Of a stretch of 64,000 bases of DNA, positions 9,009 through 17,116 are shown in pieces. The notes under the pieces were generated by a model. It was not told the origin of the DNA and did not search any database. It saw nothing but the letters and a program-made list of their open reading frames with translations. The translations under genes and the position numbers were made by a program. The DNA lies in NCBI RefSeq assembly GCF_030813115.1, contig NZ_JAUSTY010000001.1:1-64000 (forward strand), given 5' to 3'. The stretch's first letter is position 1. The number at the start of each line of letters is the position of its first letter. Source of the stretch: Bacillus horti. Lineage in GTDB: Bacteria; Bacillota; Bacilli; Caldalkalibacillales; JCM-10596.

Positions 9009-9353
9009 TTAGAGCATCTTTTCCAATTGACCAACTAGCCACTCCACACTTTTTCTAGAAACGGAATAGACGACCTCACCCATTTTGGCTCCTAAAGCAC
9101 TAAGTTTATTCGTCTGATTCCTTTCCTTCCATAACTCTTCCTTCTCTAATAGCTCTTCAGTAGAGAATGATTCACCTAATACAGCTACTTCCACATGCTC
9201 TCCATCAACCCGTTTAACATAAAAGCTTTCTTGCTCTTCCTTCTCTGCCCCATTCACTGAAAAAATGCCCCATTCCGCCTGTTGAATACCTAGTAATACG
9301 CCAAATAAAAGAGTGGATAGTAAAAGTAATAGCTTAATTGTGAAGCGTAGCAT
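9009..9353 (-). CDS. yqxA: YqxA-like membrane-anchored protein
   Basis: A 114-residue protein with one N-terminal membrane helix (residues 3-25), then an acidic, E-rich extracytoplasmic segment and a helical C-terminus ending VGQLEKML. Position directly after spoIIP and general form match YqxA (DUF3679) of Bacillus. Its biochemical role is unknown; expression with spoIIP suggests sporulation. The ATG at 9353 is chosen because AAAGGAGG lies 7 bases upstream; the longer frame starting at 9410 would place that site inside the gene. Confidence 0.75.
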   Translation of the reverse strand: MLRFTIKLLLLLSTLLFGVLLGIQQAEWGIFSVNGAEKEEQESFYVKRVDGEHVEVAVLGESFSTEELLEKEELWKERNQTNKLSALGAKMGEVVYSVSRKSVEWLVGQLEKML

Positions 9354-9381
9354 CCTCATTCCTCCTTTATCTCTTTGGCGG

Positions 9382-10563
9382 TTAAACTCCCTCTTCCTTT
9401 GAGGAAGCATTTACTTTCTCAGCATCCCAGTACAGATCAGAAATGACATCAGCAAGTGCTTCTGCTGTTCGATAAGCCTCTTCTAAAGTGTTATCCACTC
9501 CACCAATTTCTATTAATATATTGTTCTCAGAATGGGATTGATTATACTCCCCATGGCCTCTTGCTTGTAGAAAAACCCCTCGTGAAAGTCCCGGATAAGC
9601 TTCCTCTAGCTTGTTGTGAAACTCCTCAGCGAAAGCTAGATTTTTTTCATAGTTTTCATTGCGTGCTCCAATGATAAAAAACGTTCTTGCATAATCTTGA
9701 TCATTGATCTTAACGGTGGTTTTATCTCTACGAGCTGAGTCTCGGTGTAAATCAAACATAAAAGTTATATCTTCTTCCTGAGTCATTACCTCCTGAACAA
9801 CTTCCTTTGATTTGGAGTAAGAGTCAGCAAAATCTAATCCTTCATCAAGAAGTTGCTGGGCGATGTTTGTTGTATCTACATACGTTCCTATTCCTCTTCT
9901 CTCAAGCTCCTGCCCTAATCTCTGTCCAACCAGTGTAATGTTAACCTCTGGATGGTATGCGTTATCAGCTTTGGACTCACTTGGTAGCTGAGGTAAATAA
10001 GATTCAGTGTTATGAGTATGATAGACAAACACGACCTTTCTCCCCTCTGTTGTCAAAGCAGGTGGGTTACCCTGTCCAGGCTCTCCTGAAGAACCATCTA
10101 CTACCGCTTCTCTATCCTGGACTAGTAGCTCTGGTGGAGCACTTGATTCCATCGGGAAATCTGTATAATTGACCCCTTGTCCGGCTACAACAATTTGACC
10201 CTCAAATTGAGTAAACCCTGGGACTTCTCCACGTATTAATGAGCGTGGATCGGTTGGGTTAAAGGAAGTAATCATTTCGAATAATAACGTTGAAACATTT
10301 GGTGTACTGATCCCACTGGAAGCATTAAAGGTCTCCATTTGAGGAACCTCACGGCTAAGAGCGGTGATCAAAGTATTCATCGAAATATGAGTTGTCCAGT
10401 TTTTCAACCAGCTTGAGCTTAGATTCATTCTGGATTGTAAGGCTGAACCTGCCGTTGTAATGAAAAGAAACAATACAACACCTACCATGACTAGCATCAT
10501 TAATCTCCGAATGACAAACGTAGGATAATTAGTTTGATTTTTTCTTCTACGTAAAGGGGACAT
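9382..10563 (-). CDS. spoIIP: Stage II sporulation protein P
   Basis: A cell-wall hydrolase of the engulfment (DMP) complex, 393 residues. It has a cytoplasmic basic start (SPLRRRK), a membrane helix at about 22-43 and an extracytoplasmic linker. The SpoIIP amidase domain carries VFVYHTHNTESYLP, MFDLHRD and ENNILIEIGG, in which His and Glu residues bind zinc. With SpoIID and SpoIIM it removes stem peptides from peptidoglycan so that the mother-cell membrane can migrate around the forespore. ATG 10563 is preferred (AAAGG 9 bases before it). Downstream yqxA starts 28 bases later; gpr is upstream, as in B. subtilis. Confidence 0.93.
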   Translation of the reverse strand: MSPLRRRKNQTNYPTFVIRRLMMLVMVGVVLFLFITTAGSALQSRMNLSSSWLKNWTTHISMNTLITALSREVPQMETFNASSGISTPNVSTLLFEMITSFNPTDPRSLIRGEVPGFTQFEGQIVVAGQGVNYTDFPMESSAPPELLVQDREAVVDGSSGEPGQGNPPALTTEGRKVVFVYHTHNTESYLPQLPSESKADNAYHPEVNITLVGQRLGQELERRGIGTYVDTTNIAQQLLDEGLDFADSYSKSKEVVQEVMTQEEDITFMFDLHRDSARRDKTTVKINDQDYARTFFIIGARNENYEKNLAFAEEFHNKLEEAYPGLSRGVFLQARGHGEYNQSHSENNILIEIGGVDNTLEEAYRTAEALADVISDLYWDAEKVNASSKEEGV

Positions 10564-10704
10564 GTCCAACATCCTTTCCTGTTAAGAATGTTTGTGCTGT
10601 TAATCTCATTCCATAGTTATGCAACAGCTTGGACAATTAGAACAGTGCCCCCTCTACTTTTTACATGTGTTTAGTTGCTTGCTTCTATCCGGAGATGATT
10701 TCTA

Positions 10705-11832
10705 CTAGTGCGTATAGGCAGATACATTACTCATATCTATTTTTTCATGAAGGGCAGCGTTAAGGCCATTGGCTACAATATTTCCGATATCCTCAATAAA
10801 AGTATCTATTTCTTTAGGAGTAACGATTAACTGATGTCCTAGAGGCTGTAAAACTTCATGTATAAGTCTTCTTTTTTCGTGCTCCTCCAAGGTCCCTACA
10901 AGGCCAAGAAGGGTGCGTCTTTCTTCCTCCGCCGGGATATGATCAGGATTAAAGCGTTTAGGCTGACCTAAATTAAATCCCATTCCCCCAGGAGCTAATG
11001 CCCTTCTAGCGTTCGTATTTTCCTGCTGATCCTTCATTTCTTTTCCCATGTGCCCTAAAACAAAATCTATGGAATTACTTACAATGGAAACAGCATCAAC
11101 AACGGTCGGAACACCTATTGCAATAACAGGAACACCCAATACCTCTTTGCTAAGGGCTTTGCGCTTATTCCCTATTCCAGAGCCTGGGCTAATTCCTGTA
11201 TCACTAATTTGAATGGTCGTATTTACTCGTTCTAATGAGCTACTTGCAAGAGCGTCTATAGCAATAACAAAATCCGGCTGTATTTGACTGATTACTCCTT
11301 CAACAACCTGGCTTGTCTCTATACCCGTAATCCCTAATACCCCAGGAGATAAAGCACTTACTCTGCGGAAGCCCTCCTCTACATTTTCAGGAGCTAGCTC
11401 AAAAAGGTGACTCGTTACCATAATATTTTCTACAACTATGGGTCCTAAAGCGTCTGGTGTTACGTTCCAATTTCCTAAACCAATAATCAGTACACTATCG
11501 TCTGGCTTAATGCCAACCTCTTCTAAAAAAGCATGAAATTGCTGAGCAAATAGTGTTGTCACTTTATTTTGGAACTCTGTATCCTTTTTTCTAAGGGGCT
11601 GAGCTTCTATCGTTAAGTACTTCCCTACATTTTTCCCTATCTTTTTAGCACCCTCTTCTGTATCTACATAAACCTTTGTCACATAGATGTGATCCTGTTC
11701 CAGCTCCTCTAAGCGAACACCAGGTATTCCCTGACCCTCTTCTTCTTCAGCTATTTGATGTGCTTCTACAGCCAAGTCTGTACGCACTTGATACTTGGAT
11801 AGATCAATTTCTTTCTCTTTATTCTCCTCCAC
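10705..11832 (-). CDS. gpr: Germination protease GPR
   Basis: The aspartate-type endopeptidase (family A25) that degrades small acid-soluble spore proteins during germination; 375 residues. The N-terminus contains RTDLAVE, matching the site where the zymogen self-cleaves and resembling the SASP cleavage sequence. The conserved [14 protein letters not shown] and VIAIDALAS segments hold the catalytic aspartates. The start is GTG, with GAGGTGAAGG upstream. It is transcribed divergently from rpsT. The usual regulators are forespore sigma-F/G; I could not define the promoter with confidence. Confidence 0.95.
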   Translation of the reverse strand: MEENKEKEIDLSKYQVRTDLAVEAHQIAEEEEGQGIPGVRLEELEQDHIYVTKVYVDTEEGAKKIGKNVGKYLTIEAQPLRKKDTEFQNKVTTLFAQQFHAFLEEVGIKPDDSVLIIGLGNWNVTPDALGPIVVENIMVTSHLFELAPENVEEGFRRVSALSPGVLGITGIETSQVVEGVISQIQPDFVIAIDALASSSLERVNTTIQISDTGISPGSGIGNKRKALSKEVLGVPVIAIGVPTVVDAVSIVSNSIDFVLGHMGKEMKDQQENTNARRALAPGGMGFNLGQPKRFNPDHIPAEEERRTLLGLVGTLEEHEKRRLIHEVLQPLGHQLIVTPKEIDTFIEDIGNIVANGLNAALHEKIDMSNVSAYTH

Positions 11833-11937
11833 AGCCCTTCACCTCGCTGTCATTTATTTTCCTTAGTTTTCCTATAACCTCTGTATTTATACTTGATGTT
11901 AAGGATGTGATTTTAGGACAAGTTTTTGGTGATATTA

Positions 11938-11966
11938 TTGCAATTCCTTTCTAGAAAGGGTATAAT
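11938..11966 (+). promoter_or_regulatory. Sigma-A promoter of rpsT
   Basis: TTGCAA (11938-11943), a 17-base spacer and a perfect TATAAT (11961-11966). It leaves a leader of about 135 bases before rpsT, long enough for regulation of a ribosomal protein gene, though no known leader motif was recognised. Confidence 0.75.
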
Positions 11967-12106
11967 ACTCTGTGTTGTATTTTCTACCGGTTGTACGGTT
12001 GAATATGAATTTTAGATGATGTTTGTCATTGATACGAACTCTACGTTTATGCTGGATAATCCAGTCATAACGTATGTTTTATGGGATGAACAAGGAGGTG
12101 AACGAA

Positions 12107-12373
12107 ATGCCTAACATTAAATCAGCAATTAAGCGTGTGAAAACGAACAACAAGAAGCGTCTACACAATGCTACTCAAAAGTCTGCTCTTCGCACAGCGA
12201 TCAAAAGCTTTGAAACGTTAGTTGAGCAAAACAACGTTGAAGCTGCTTCTTCAGCTCTTGTTGTAGCTACAAGAAAGCTTGACAAAGCTGCAGCTAAAGG
12301 ACTTATTCATAAAAATGCTGCATCACGTCAAAAATCTCGTTTAACTAAAAAGCTTAACAGCATTACGGCTTAA
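12107..12373 (+). CDS. rpsT: 30S ribosomal protein S20
   Basis: An 88-residue basic protein of the small subunit that binds 16S rRNA. The sequence begins [12 protein letters not shown], standard for S20, and ends with the basic helix KSRLTKKLN. The start is ATG 12107, with AAGGAGGTG 7 bases upstream; the longer in-frame extension is non-coding. Codon use is typical of highly expressed genes. It is divergent from gpr, as in B. subtilis. After the stop a weak stem (CACCC 12391, GGGTG 12420, then T) may terminate it. Confidence 0.97.
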   Translation: MPNIKSAIKRVKTNNKKRLHNATQKSALRTAIKSFETLVEQNNVEAASSALVVATRKLDKAAAKGLIHKNAASRQKSRLTKKLNSITA

Positions 12374-12476
12374 TATGTTGTAAAATGATGCACCCTTCAT
12401 CCTATTATTAGTTTGAATCGGGTGTTTTTATTTTGACTTTATTTGATAGCTTTATGGCTTTAGGTATGGCTTTAGT

Positions 12477-13157
12477 TTATGAATCTAAGGCCCCTCCAAA
12501 AACATCTTTTAAATGATGAATATTACCAAATACAAGTAGTTGATCCCCCTCTTGTAAAACCGTTCTCCCTGTTGGCTGCTTAACTAATTCTGTTTCAATT
12601 TTATCTCCGTTTCGTCTCTCTCTAGAAATCGTTAGAATATGAACATCAAAGCGGTGCGCTAAATCTAAATGCTTTAGAGGAAAGAAAAGCCTTTTATGCC
12701 TATGTGTTAACCGTACTACAGCAACCATTTCCGAATCTCCTAATTGAAACGCTTCTTGTAGTGTTAGGTGTTTTTCAATTTCTCCTTTAAACCTTTTAAT
12801 CATTCTATCTTTTACATATCTCAGTCTAAAAAATAAAAAAACCAGCGCTAAAATGATTAGTCCTAGCAACACCTGATCATAACGAAACTGTTCGTTCACG
12901 ATGTTGATGATGAGAGCAAGAATAACAGCAAAAGCAATCGTTCCAAACACAATCAGTGTCTCCGCTATTTTTCTGCGAACAGGATGCTTTGTAATGAGTT
13001 CAGCTTCTGTTGTCGTATACCCCGTATTGGTCAAGAGAGAAATAGCTTGAAAACGAGCAACATTTTTGCTTAAGCCCGTAGCTTCTAGAATAATGGTAGC
13101 GACTTCAATAATAATCACTAGTAATGTAAAAATTAACAGTAAAAAAAGCCAGCTCAT
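12477..13157 (-). CDS. Membrane protein with TrkA-C (RCK_C) domain
   Basis: A 226-residue protein: an N-terminal helix (4-25), two further membrane helices (about 68-90 and 98-116), then a cytoplasmic basic linker. A C-terminal TrkA-C type domain contains TGRTVLQEGDQLLVFGN. TrkA-C domains bind small ligands such as c-di-AMP or nucleotides and gate ion transport. The protein therefore looks like a regulator or small transporter of K+ or another ion, but the substrate is unknown. The segment SLLTNTGYTTTEAE recalls a Ktr/Trk selectivity-loop region, which I note only as similarity. ATG 13157 follows GGAGG by 9 bases. It lies 62 bases after holA. Confidence 0.6.
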   Translation of the reverse strand: MSWLFLLLIFTLLVIIIEVATIILEATGLSKNVARFQAISLLTNTGYTTTEAELITKHPVRRKIAETLIVFGTIAFAVILALIINIVNEQFRYDQVLLGLIILALVFLFFRLRYVKDRMIKRFKGEIEKHLTLQEAFQLGDSEMVAVVRLTHRHKRLFFPLKHLDLAHRFDVHILTISRERRNGDKIETELVKQPTGRTVLQEGDQLLVFGNIHHLKDVFGGALDS

Positions 13158-13160
13158 ATA

Positions 13161-13203
13161 CAAAAACCTCCTGCCCTTAGTATGTCCAAAGGAGGAGGCT
13201 TTC
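13161..13203 (-). promoter_or_regulatory. Hairpin enclosing the ribosome binding site
   Basis: On the minus strand AAAG-CCTCCT-CCTT pairs with AAGG-GC-AGGAGG-TTTT around a 10-base loop, about 13 pairs with two bulges, and is followed by T's. It resembles an intrinsic terminator after holA, but the AGGAGG of the stem is the Shine-Dalgarno site of the TrkA-C gene. The structure may control both read-through and translation of that gene. Confidence 0.4.
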
Positions 13204-13219
13204 ACTTTCATAACCTGAT

Positions 13220-14245
13220 TTATTTGTATTGGCTTAGTTGAATAAAAAACATTTCTAGCACCAAAGGTTTATCCTTTTTCCCTATTTTCATCTCATAGTC
13301 AGCCTCAGCTAACTGATCCAAAATAAGTAATAGCTGCTCAGAAGTAAACCTTTTACTTTGCTGGACTGCAAGCTTTGCTACGTATGGATGAATACCGATG
13401 GTCTGAGCCATTTGAGACTGCGTGTAGCCCTTGCGTTCCATTTCCTTTACTCGAAAAATAATACGAAACTGTCTAGCCAATAAAAAGAGAATTTTTATGG
13501 GCTCTTCATTGCGCTTCAAAAGCTCTTGAAGTGTTTGAAAGGCAGGCTGTAAGCGGCTGTGGACGACATGCTCAATTAAGCTAAAAACGTCCTGCTCAAC
13601 CGTTTTTGTTACCAGCTCTCTAATCTCATCGGGTGTAATTTTTCCACCCTTTCCTACGTACTGGGCTACCTTTTCCAGCTCCTTCTGTAGCATTTGTAGC
13701 TGACCACCAACTAATTGAACAAGTAAGGCTGCCCCTTCATCCGTCATAACAACCTGATACATTTGGGCTCGTTCTATTAACCATGGAACTAGCTCGTTCT
13801 CCTTTAAAGCCTGACAGGAGATTAAGCGTCCCGATTTTTTAAGCTCTTTAACCACTTTTTTTCTTTCATCTAGCTTATCCTGATGAATAAGTAAAACAAA
13901 AACAGAGTAATCAACAGGGTCTTGTACATATCGTTCTAAAGCGGAAAGATCATGCTCTACTTTACTTGTAGACTTTTGCCCTGTTAAGAAAGTAGCGTCA
14001 TTTGCTATAATAAGCCTTCTTTCCCCCATAAAAGGGAGCGTTTCTGCCGCTTCAATCGCTTGCTCAATAGGGTTTTCTGACAGCTCATAGCGTTCAAAAT
14101 TGAAGTCTGCTGTCTCTTCATCCAATACCTGTTTGCTAAGTTCCTGAATATATTCATCCATAAGAAATCTTTGTGAGCCATAAAGAACATGAATACGTTC
14201 AATGCTACCTGTTTTCACTTTTTTTAACGCTTGATCAAAGGACAT
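13220..14245 (-). CDS. holA: DNA polymerase III delta subunit
   Basis: A 341-residue clamp-loader subunit that opens the beta sliding clamp. It shows the typical pattern of HolA: IHVLYGSQRFLMDEYI at the N-terminus, LPFMGERRLIIAND, the middle lid region and a C-terminal collar domain with LARQFR (HolA hallmark). ATG 14245 is used because GAAGGTG precedes it by 7 bases; the upstream ATG at 14260 has no site. It corresponds to yqeN of the B. subtilis comE-rpsT interval. The next gene upstream (pentapeptide protein) is 38 bases away, so the two may share a transcript. Confidence 0.93.
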   Translation of the reverse strand: MSFDQALKKVKTGSIERIHVLYGSQRFLMDEYIQELSKQVLDEETADFNFERYELSENPIEQAIEAAETLPFMGERRLIIANDATFLTGQKSTSKVEHDLSALERYVQDPVDYSVFVLLIHQDKLDERKKVVKELKKSGRLISCQALKENELVPWLIERAQMYQVVMTDEGAALLVQLVGGQLQMLQKELEKVAQYVGKGGKITPDEIRELVTKTVEQDVFSLIEHVVHSRLQPAFQTLQELLKRNEEPIKILFLLARQFRIIFRVKEMERKGYTQSQMAQTIGIHPYVAKLAVQQSKRFTSEQLLLILDQLAEADYEMKIGKKDKPLVLEMFFIQLSQYK

Positions 14246-14283
14246 GATTAACACCTTCATTTTCTACGATAATGATTTCACTC

Positions 14284-14973
14284 TTATGTTTCACTCTGAT
14301 CTTTAACAATTAGACCTAAGTTTTTAGCAAAAGCTATCGCTTGTTCCGAGGAAACAATACAGCCTTCTAGCTCATCAAGAGCAACCATAATGCTTTCAAA
14401 TTTACATTGACTGATATCCACACCCTTTAGCTTTGTTCCTGAAAACTGGGCCTGATGAATATCTGATTTTCCAAATTCAATTTGGGCAAAGGTAGCCTCA
14501 AAAAAGTCTGTGCTACGTAAGGAACAGTCCTCAAAGCGAACCTTTTTAAGGCTTGTTAGACCAAAGGCTGCATAATTTAGCTGACAATCCTTAAAGAGAA
14601 CATGATTTAATCCTGCCTCTAATAGGTTCGTCCCCACTAGCTTACAATCCCTAAATTCCGCTCTATGTATAATAGCTTTACTCAAGTCCACATTTGATAA
14701 ATCACATTTCTCAAATATAACATCCGTCAGCTCCACCCCTTTGAGTTGAACCTGATCAAATTGAACCTGTTGAAACACAACCTCTTCAAAGCAAACATGT
14801 CTTGCCGTTTGATTTTCAATAGTGCATTCTTTTATAAGCCCCTGATGGAAGGCATCCTCGTCTTGAATATTTCTATCAAGTGTTATTTGATGCTCTAATA
14901 GCCTTGGAAGCTTCGGTAATTGGAGATTAAATTTATTGGAGTTTTTCTTTATGTTTTTTAAATCCTTAGCCAT
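14284..14973 (-). CDS. Pentapeptide-repeat protein
   Basis: A 229-residue protein built of degenerate A(D/N)LXX-type five-residue repeats from about residue 45 to 205 (for example LSNVDLSKA, LVGTNLLEA, LRSTDFFEA). These fold as a right-handed quadrilateral beta-helix. There is no signal peptide or membrane helix. Some pentapeptide proteins mimic DNA and protect gyrase (Qnr/MfpA); most have no assigned role, and nothing here decides. ATG 14973 has GAGGG 6 bases upstream. It lies directly upstream of holA on the same strand and is not part of the B. subtilis gene order. Confidence 0.75.
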   Translation of the reverse strand: MAKDLKNIKKNSNKFNLQLPKLPRLLEHQITLDRNIQDEDAFHQGLIKECTIENQTARHVCFEEVVFQQVQFDQVQLKGVELTDVIFEKCDLSNVDLSKAIIHRAEFRDCKLVGTNLLEAGLNHVLFKDCQLNYAAFGLTSLKKVRFEDCSLRSTDFFEATFAQIEFGKSDIHQAQFSGTKLKGVDISQCKFESIMVALDELEGCIVSSEQAIAFAKNLGLIVKDQSET

Positions 14974-15118
14974 GTTATCCCTCATTTAATTGTCTGATTA
15001 GGCAGCTTAATAGAGTTTCTATTCTTTCAAACATTATATCACAGAATGGCGGATTTCTTTTTCATGCTTGTGATTATAATTCAATTCATTTGTTCATTTT
15101 TAGAGTAAGGAAGATATA

Positions 15119-15157
15119 TAAAAAAGCCACTTGAGTGAATGGCATCCACTCAAGTGA
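15119..15157 (-). terminator. Terminator of the ECF sigma operon
   Basis: CACTTGAGTG (15128-15137) pairs perfectly with CACTCAAGTG (15147-15156). On the minus strand it is followed by six or seven T. It is about 65 bases past the anti-sigma stop. Confidence 0.75.
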
Positions 15158-15220
15158 CCTATTATTGTCTGGTAAAAAATCATCCTTCAATCATGATCAA
15201 AAGTGATGGGGTAGATACCA

Positions 15221-16144
15221 TCACTCATTTGAGTAAGGCTCATCCAAAAGCTCCTCACTTTGTTCTGTCACATCAATTAATAAATATTGGTATTCATCCT
15301 GCTCTGAATCATATAACTCGATATGAAGCTGATCATCAGCAACCCAGTCCATGTACGAAATAAACCACGACTCATCCCAATCTAATTGTGTTGAATAGAT
15401 AGGAGTTTTGTTCTCTGTATCGTTAAAATCGTTGATGTCTATTTTGTGATTCTCAATATCAGCTATGGCTATATACTCTTGATCTGGGGAAACTAGATCC
15501 ACTAGCTGGCGCTGTCCCAAGGCTACAGATCCCCCTTCTTCGGAAGTGATAGCCATATCCCCCGTTGACTCTTCTTCAGGAATGTTAGAGCTGTCATAGC
15601 TCTCTGTCTCAGCCATTTCATTACCTAAGCCAGAGTCATCCATCTTCGCATCAAACGTTCTTATCTCAGCAGAATCATCTGCTGTGAAGAATAACTGATT
15701 CTGATCAGTAGGAAAGGCTGTTCCAAAATAGATAGCTAAGACGGCGGCTGCAATGGCTGAACCAGGTATCCACCATTTCTTCTTTAGCCACGTATTCTTG
15801 TGTTTGTTCTGTTCTGAAGTTCTTAAAGGAGCTAGATCCACTTTCTCTTTTCCTTCAGAAGTCCCCTCTTCCTGAATCGGAGCAGAGAAGTTAGAAGAGC
15901 TAGGCTTAAGTGTCTGCTGATTTTCCCATTCTTCAAGATCTGGAAGGATGGAATTTACAATATCAATAGGTGGATTAACTTTAGGTAATGAACGAAGCTG
16001 AACCGTTACCATTCTAAGATTCTCCAGTAATTCCGTACAATCGGAGCAACCGTCTAAATGCTGTTTTAATAACCGCTGTTCATCTTCGTTAAGGTCACCA
16101 TCTAGCTCACGATTTATTAAGTCATTGACCTCTTCACATTTCAC
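15221..16144 (-). CDS. Membrane anti-sigma factor (zinc-finger type)
   Basis: A 307-residue anti-sigma factor for the adjacent ECF sigma. The N-terminal anti-sigma domain has C3 and the zinc motif H-x3-C-x2-C in KQHLDGCSDC. A cytoplasmic linker, one membrane helix at about 128-147 and an acidic extracytoplasmic domain of about 155 residues follow. Its N-terminal third should sequester the sigma factor until the protein is cleaved at the membrane. The outside region (ESYDSSNIPEEEST, then a beta-rich part ending LLIDVTEQ) resembles no sensor I can name. The start is GTG, overlapping the sigma stop as GTGA, so the two are translationally coupled. Confidence 0.8.
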   Translation of the reverse strand: MKCEEVNDLINRELDGDLNEDEQRLLKQHLDGCSDCTELLENLRMVTVQLRSLPKVNPPIDIVNSILPDLEEWENQQTLKPSSSNFSAPIQEEGTSEGKEKVDLAPLRTSEQNKHKNTWLKKKWWIPGSAIAAAVLAIYFGTAFPTDQNQLFFTADDSAEIRTFDAKMDDSGLGNEMAETESYDSSNIPEEESTGDMAITSEEGGSVALGQRQLVDLVSPDQEYIAIADIENHKIDINDFNDTENKTPIYSTQLDWDESWFISYMDWVADDQLHIELYDSEQDEYQYLLIDVTEQSEELLDEPYSNE

Positions 16145-16695
16145 CCTGATACACCACCTTTCTGCAAGTCTTGGAGCAGTGTTTGGAGCTGCTGCCTCGC
16201 TCTAAATAAATGGGACTTTACTGTATTAATCGGTAAATCCACTGCTTCTGCAATTTCTTTATAGGATAAGTCCTGTAAATATCTCATAATGACGACCGCA
16301 CGATGGTTCTCTGGTAGTTGATTAATCGCTTCTTGTATATCCTCAGCAATCATTCGTCGATCCATCTCATCATCTACATAGCTTGACCCGCTTTGATTGA
16401 GTACAAACTCATGTTCATCTATGGACACGGCATCCTTTTTCTTCCTACACTTATCAATACAAACGTTTGTTACGATACGCTGTGCCCAAGTTAGAAATTT
16501 CGCTTTATGTTCAAACGAATGAAAGCTTTTATAAATCTTAATTAGGGCGTCCTGTGTCGCATCTAAGGCATCTTGTTCATTCCCTAGCATATAGTAGGCT
16601 GTGCGGTATAAGGGGGTCTCTACATCTCTTAGCAGCTGAACTAGAGCTTCACGATCTCCGTTCTGGGCGGCCTTGATTCGTTCTGCTTCCTGCAC
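16141..16695 (-). CDS. ECF-type RNA polymerase sigma factor
   Basis: A 184-residue sigma-70 family protein of ECF type: region 2 (YYMLGNEQDALDATQDALIK, then FLTWAQRIVTNVCIDKCRKK) and region 4 (LPENHRAVVIMRYLQDLSY then the helix-turn-helix INTVKSHLFRARQQL), no region 1.1 or 3. It directs RNA polymerase to envelope or stress genes and is held by the anti-sigma factor encoded next. I cannot equate it with sigma-W, -X or -M. The start is GTG preceded by GAGGAGGAAGG. An ECF-like promoter 31 bases upstream suggests autoregulation. This pair is inserted between holA and comEC relative to B. subtilis. Confidence 0.88.
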   Translation of the reverse strand: MQEAERIKAAQNGDREALVQLLRDVETPLYRTAYYMLGNEQDALDATQDALIKIYKSFHSFEHKAKFLTWAQRIVTNVCIDKCRKKKDAVSIDEHEFVLNQSGSSYVDDEMDRRMIAEDIQEAINQLPENHRAVVIMRYLQDLSYKEIAEAVDLPINTVKSHLFRARQQLQTLLQDLQKGGVSG

Positions 16696-16725
16696 GAACC
16701 TTCCTCCTCTCCCCTTGTTATTTCT

Positions 16726-16752
16726 AACGAAACAAGGTTGAAATATGTTGCA
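16726..16752 (-). promoter_or_regulatory. Candidate ECF-sigma autoregulatory promoter
   Basis: On the minus strand TGCAAC (16752-16747) is followed after 17 bases by CGTT (16729-16726). This resembles ECF promoters (AAC-type -35, CGT-type -10) and stands 31 bases before the sigma GTG. Confidence 0.4.
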
Positions 16753-16800
16753 AAAAAAAGAAAAATACTTTGATTAACGAATTTTATCTCCTGAAATTGG

Positions 16801-16830
16801 TTGCATTCATCCATTCATTTCTTTTATACT
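16801..16830 (+). promoter_or_regulatory. Candidate promoter of yqzM
   Basis: TTGCAT (16801-16806) and TATACT (16825-16830) with an 18-base spacer, 25 bases before the yqzM start. It is divergent from the ECF sigma promoter. Confidence 0.5.
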
Positions 16831-16855
16831 AAGAATGATATAGGAGGGTTGCCAC

Positions 16856-16996
16856 ATGAGTAATGAATTTGAAAAAGTAAAAGACAACCGCAATGATTTT
16901 ATAGACTCTGCTGTAGCTTTTGTTGTGGCTACTGGCTTCTTCTTAACGGTTTTTCTTATCTTTACCGTTTTTGGAGTCATCAAAGACTTTCAATAA
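16856..16996 (+). CDS. yqzM: YqzM-family small membrane protein, 46 aa
   Basis: A 46-residue product: a charged N-terminus EFEKVKDNRNDFIDS followed by one hydrophobic helix (AFVVATGFFLTVFLIFTVFG) and a short tail. Sequence pattern and location next to comEC identify it as YqzM, a small Bacillus membrane protein of unknown function. AGGAGGG stands 7 bases before the ATG. It has its own promoter and terminator, and is transcribed against the comE genes. Confidence 0.88.
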   Translation: MSNEFEKVKDNRNDFIDSAVAFVVATGFFLTVFLIFTVFGVIKDFQ

Positions 16997-17011
16997 GAAG
17001 AATGGAATGGG

Positions 17012-17038
17012 CCCTGTTCGTGCAGAACAGGGTTTTTT
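17012..17038 (+). terminator. Terminator after yqzM
   Basis: CCCTGTTC (17012-17019) pairs with GAACAGGG (17025-17032) around GTGCA, followed by six T. Confidence 0.8.
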
Positions 17039-17116
17039 CTTTTGTATCTATTTTACTATAAGTAACATTAATCGAACAGTATGACCCCTACCCTACTCAA
17101 AACCTTATTTTAGACG

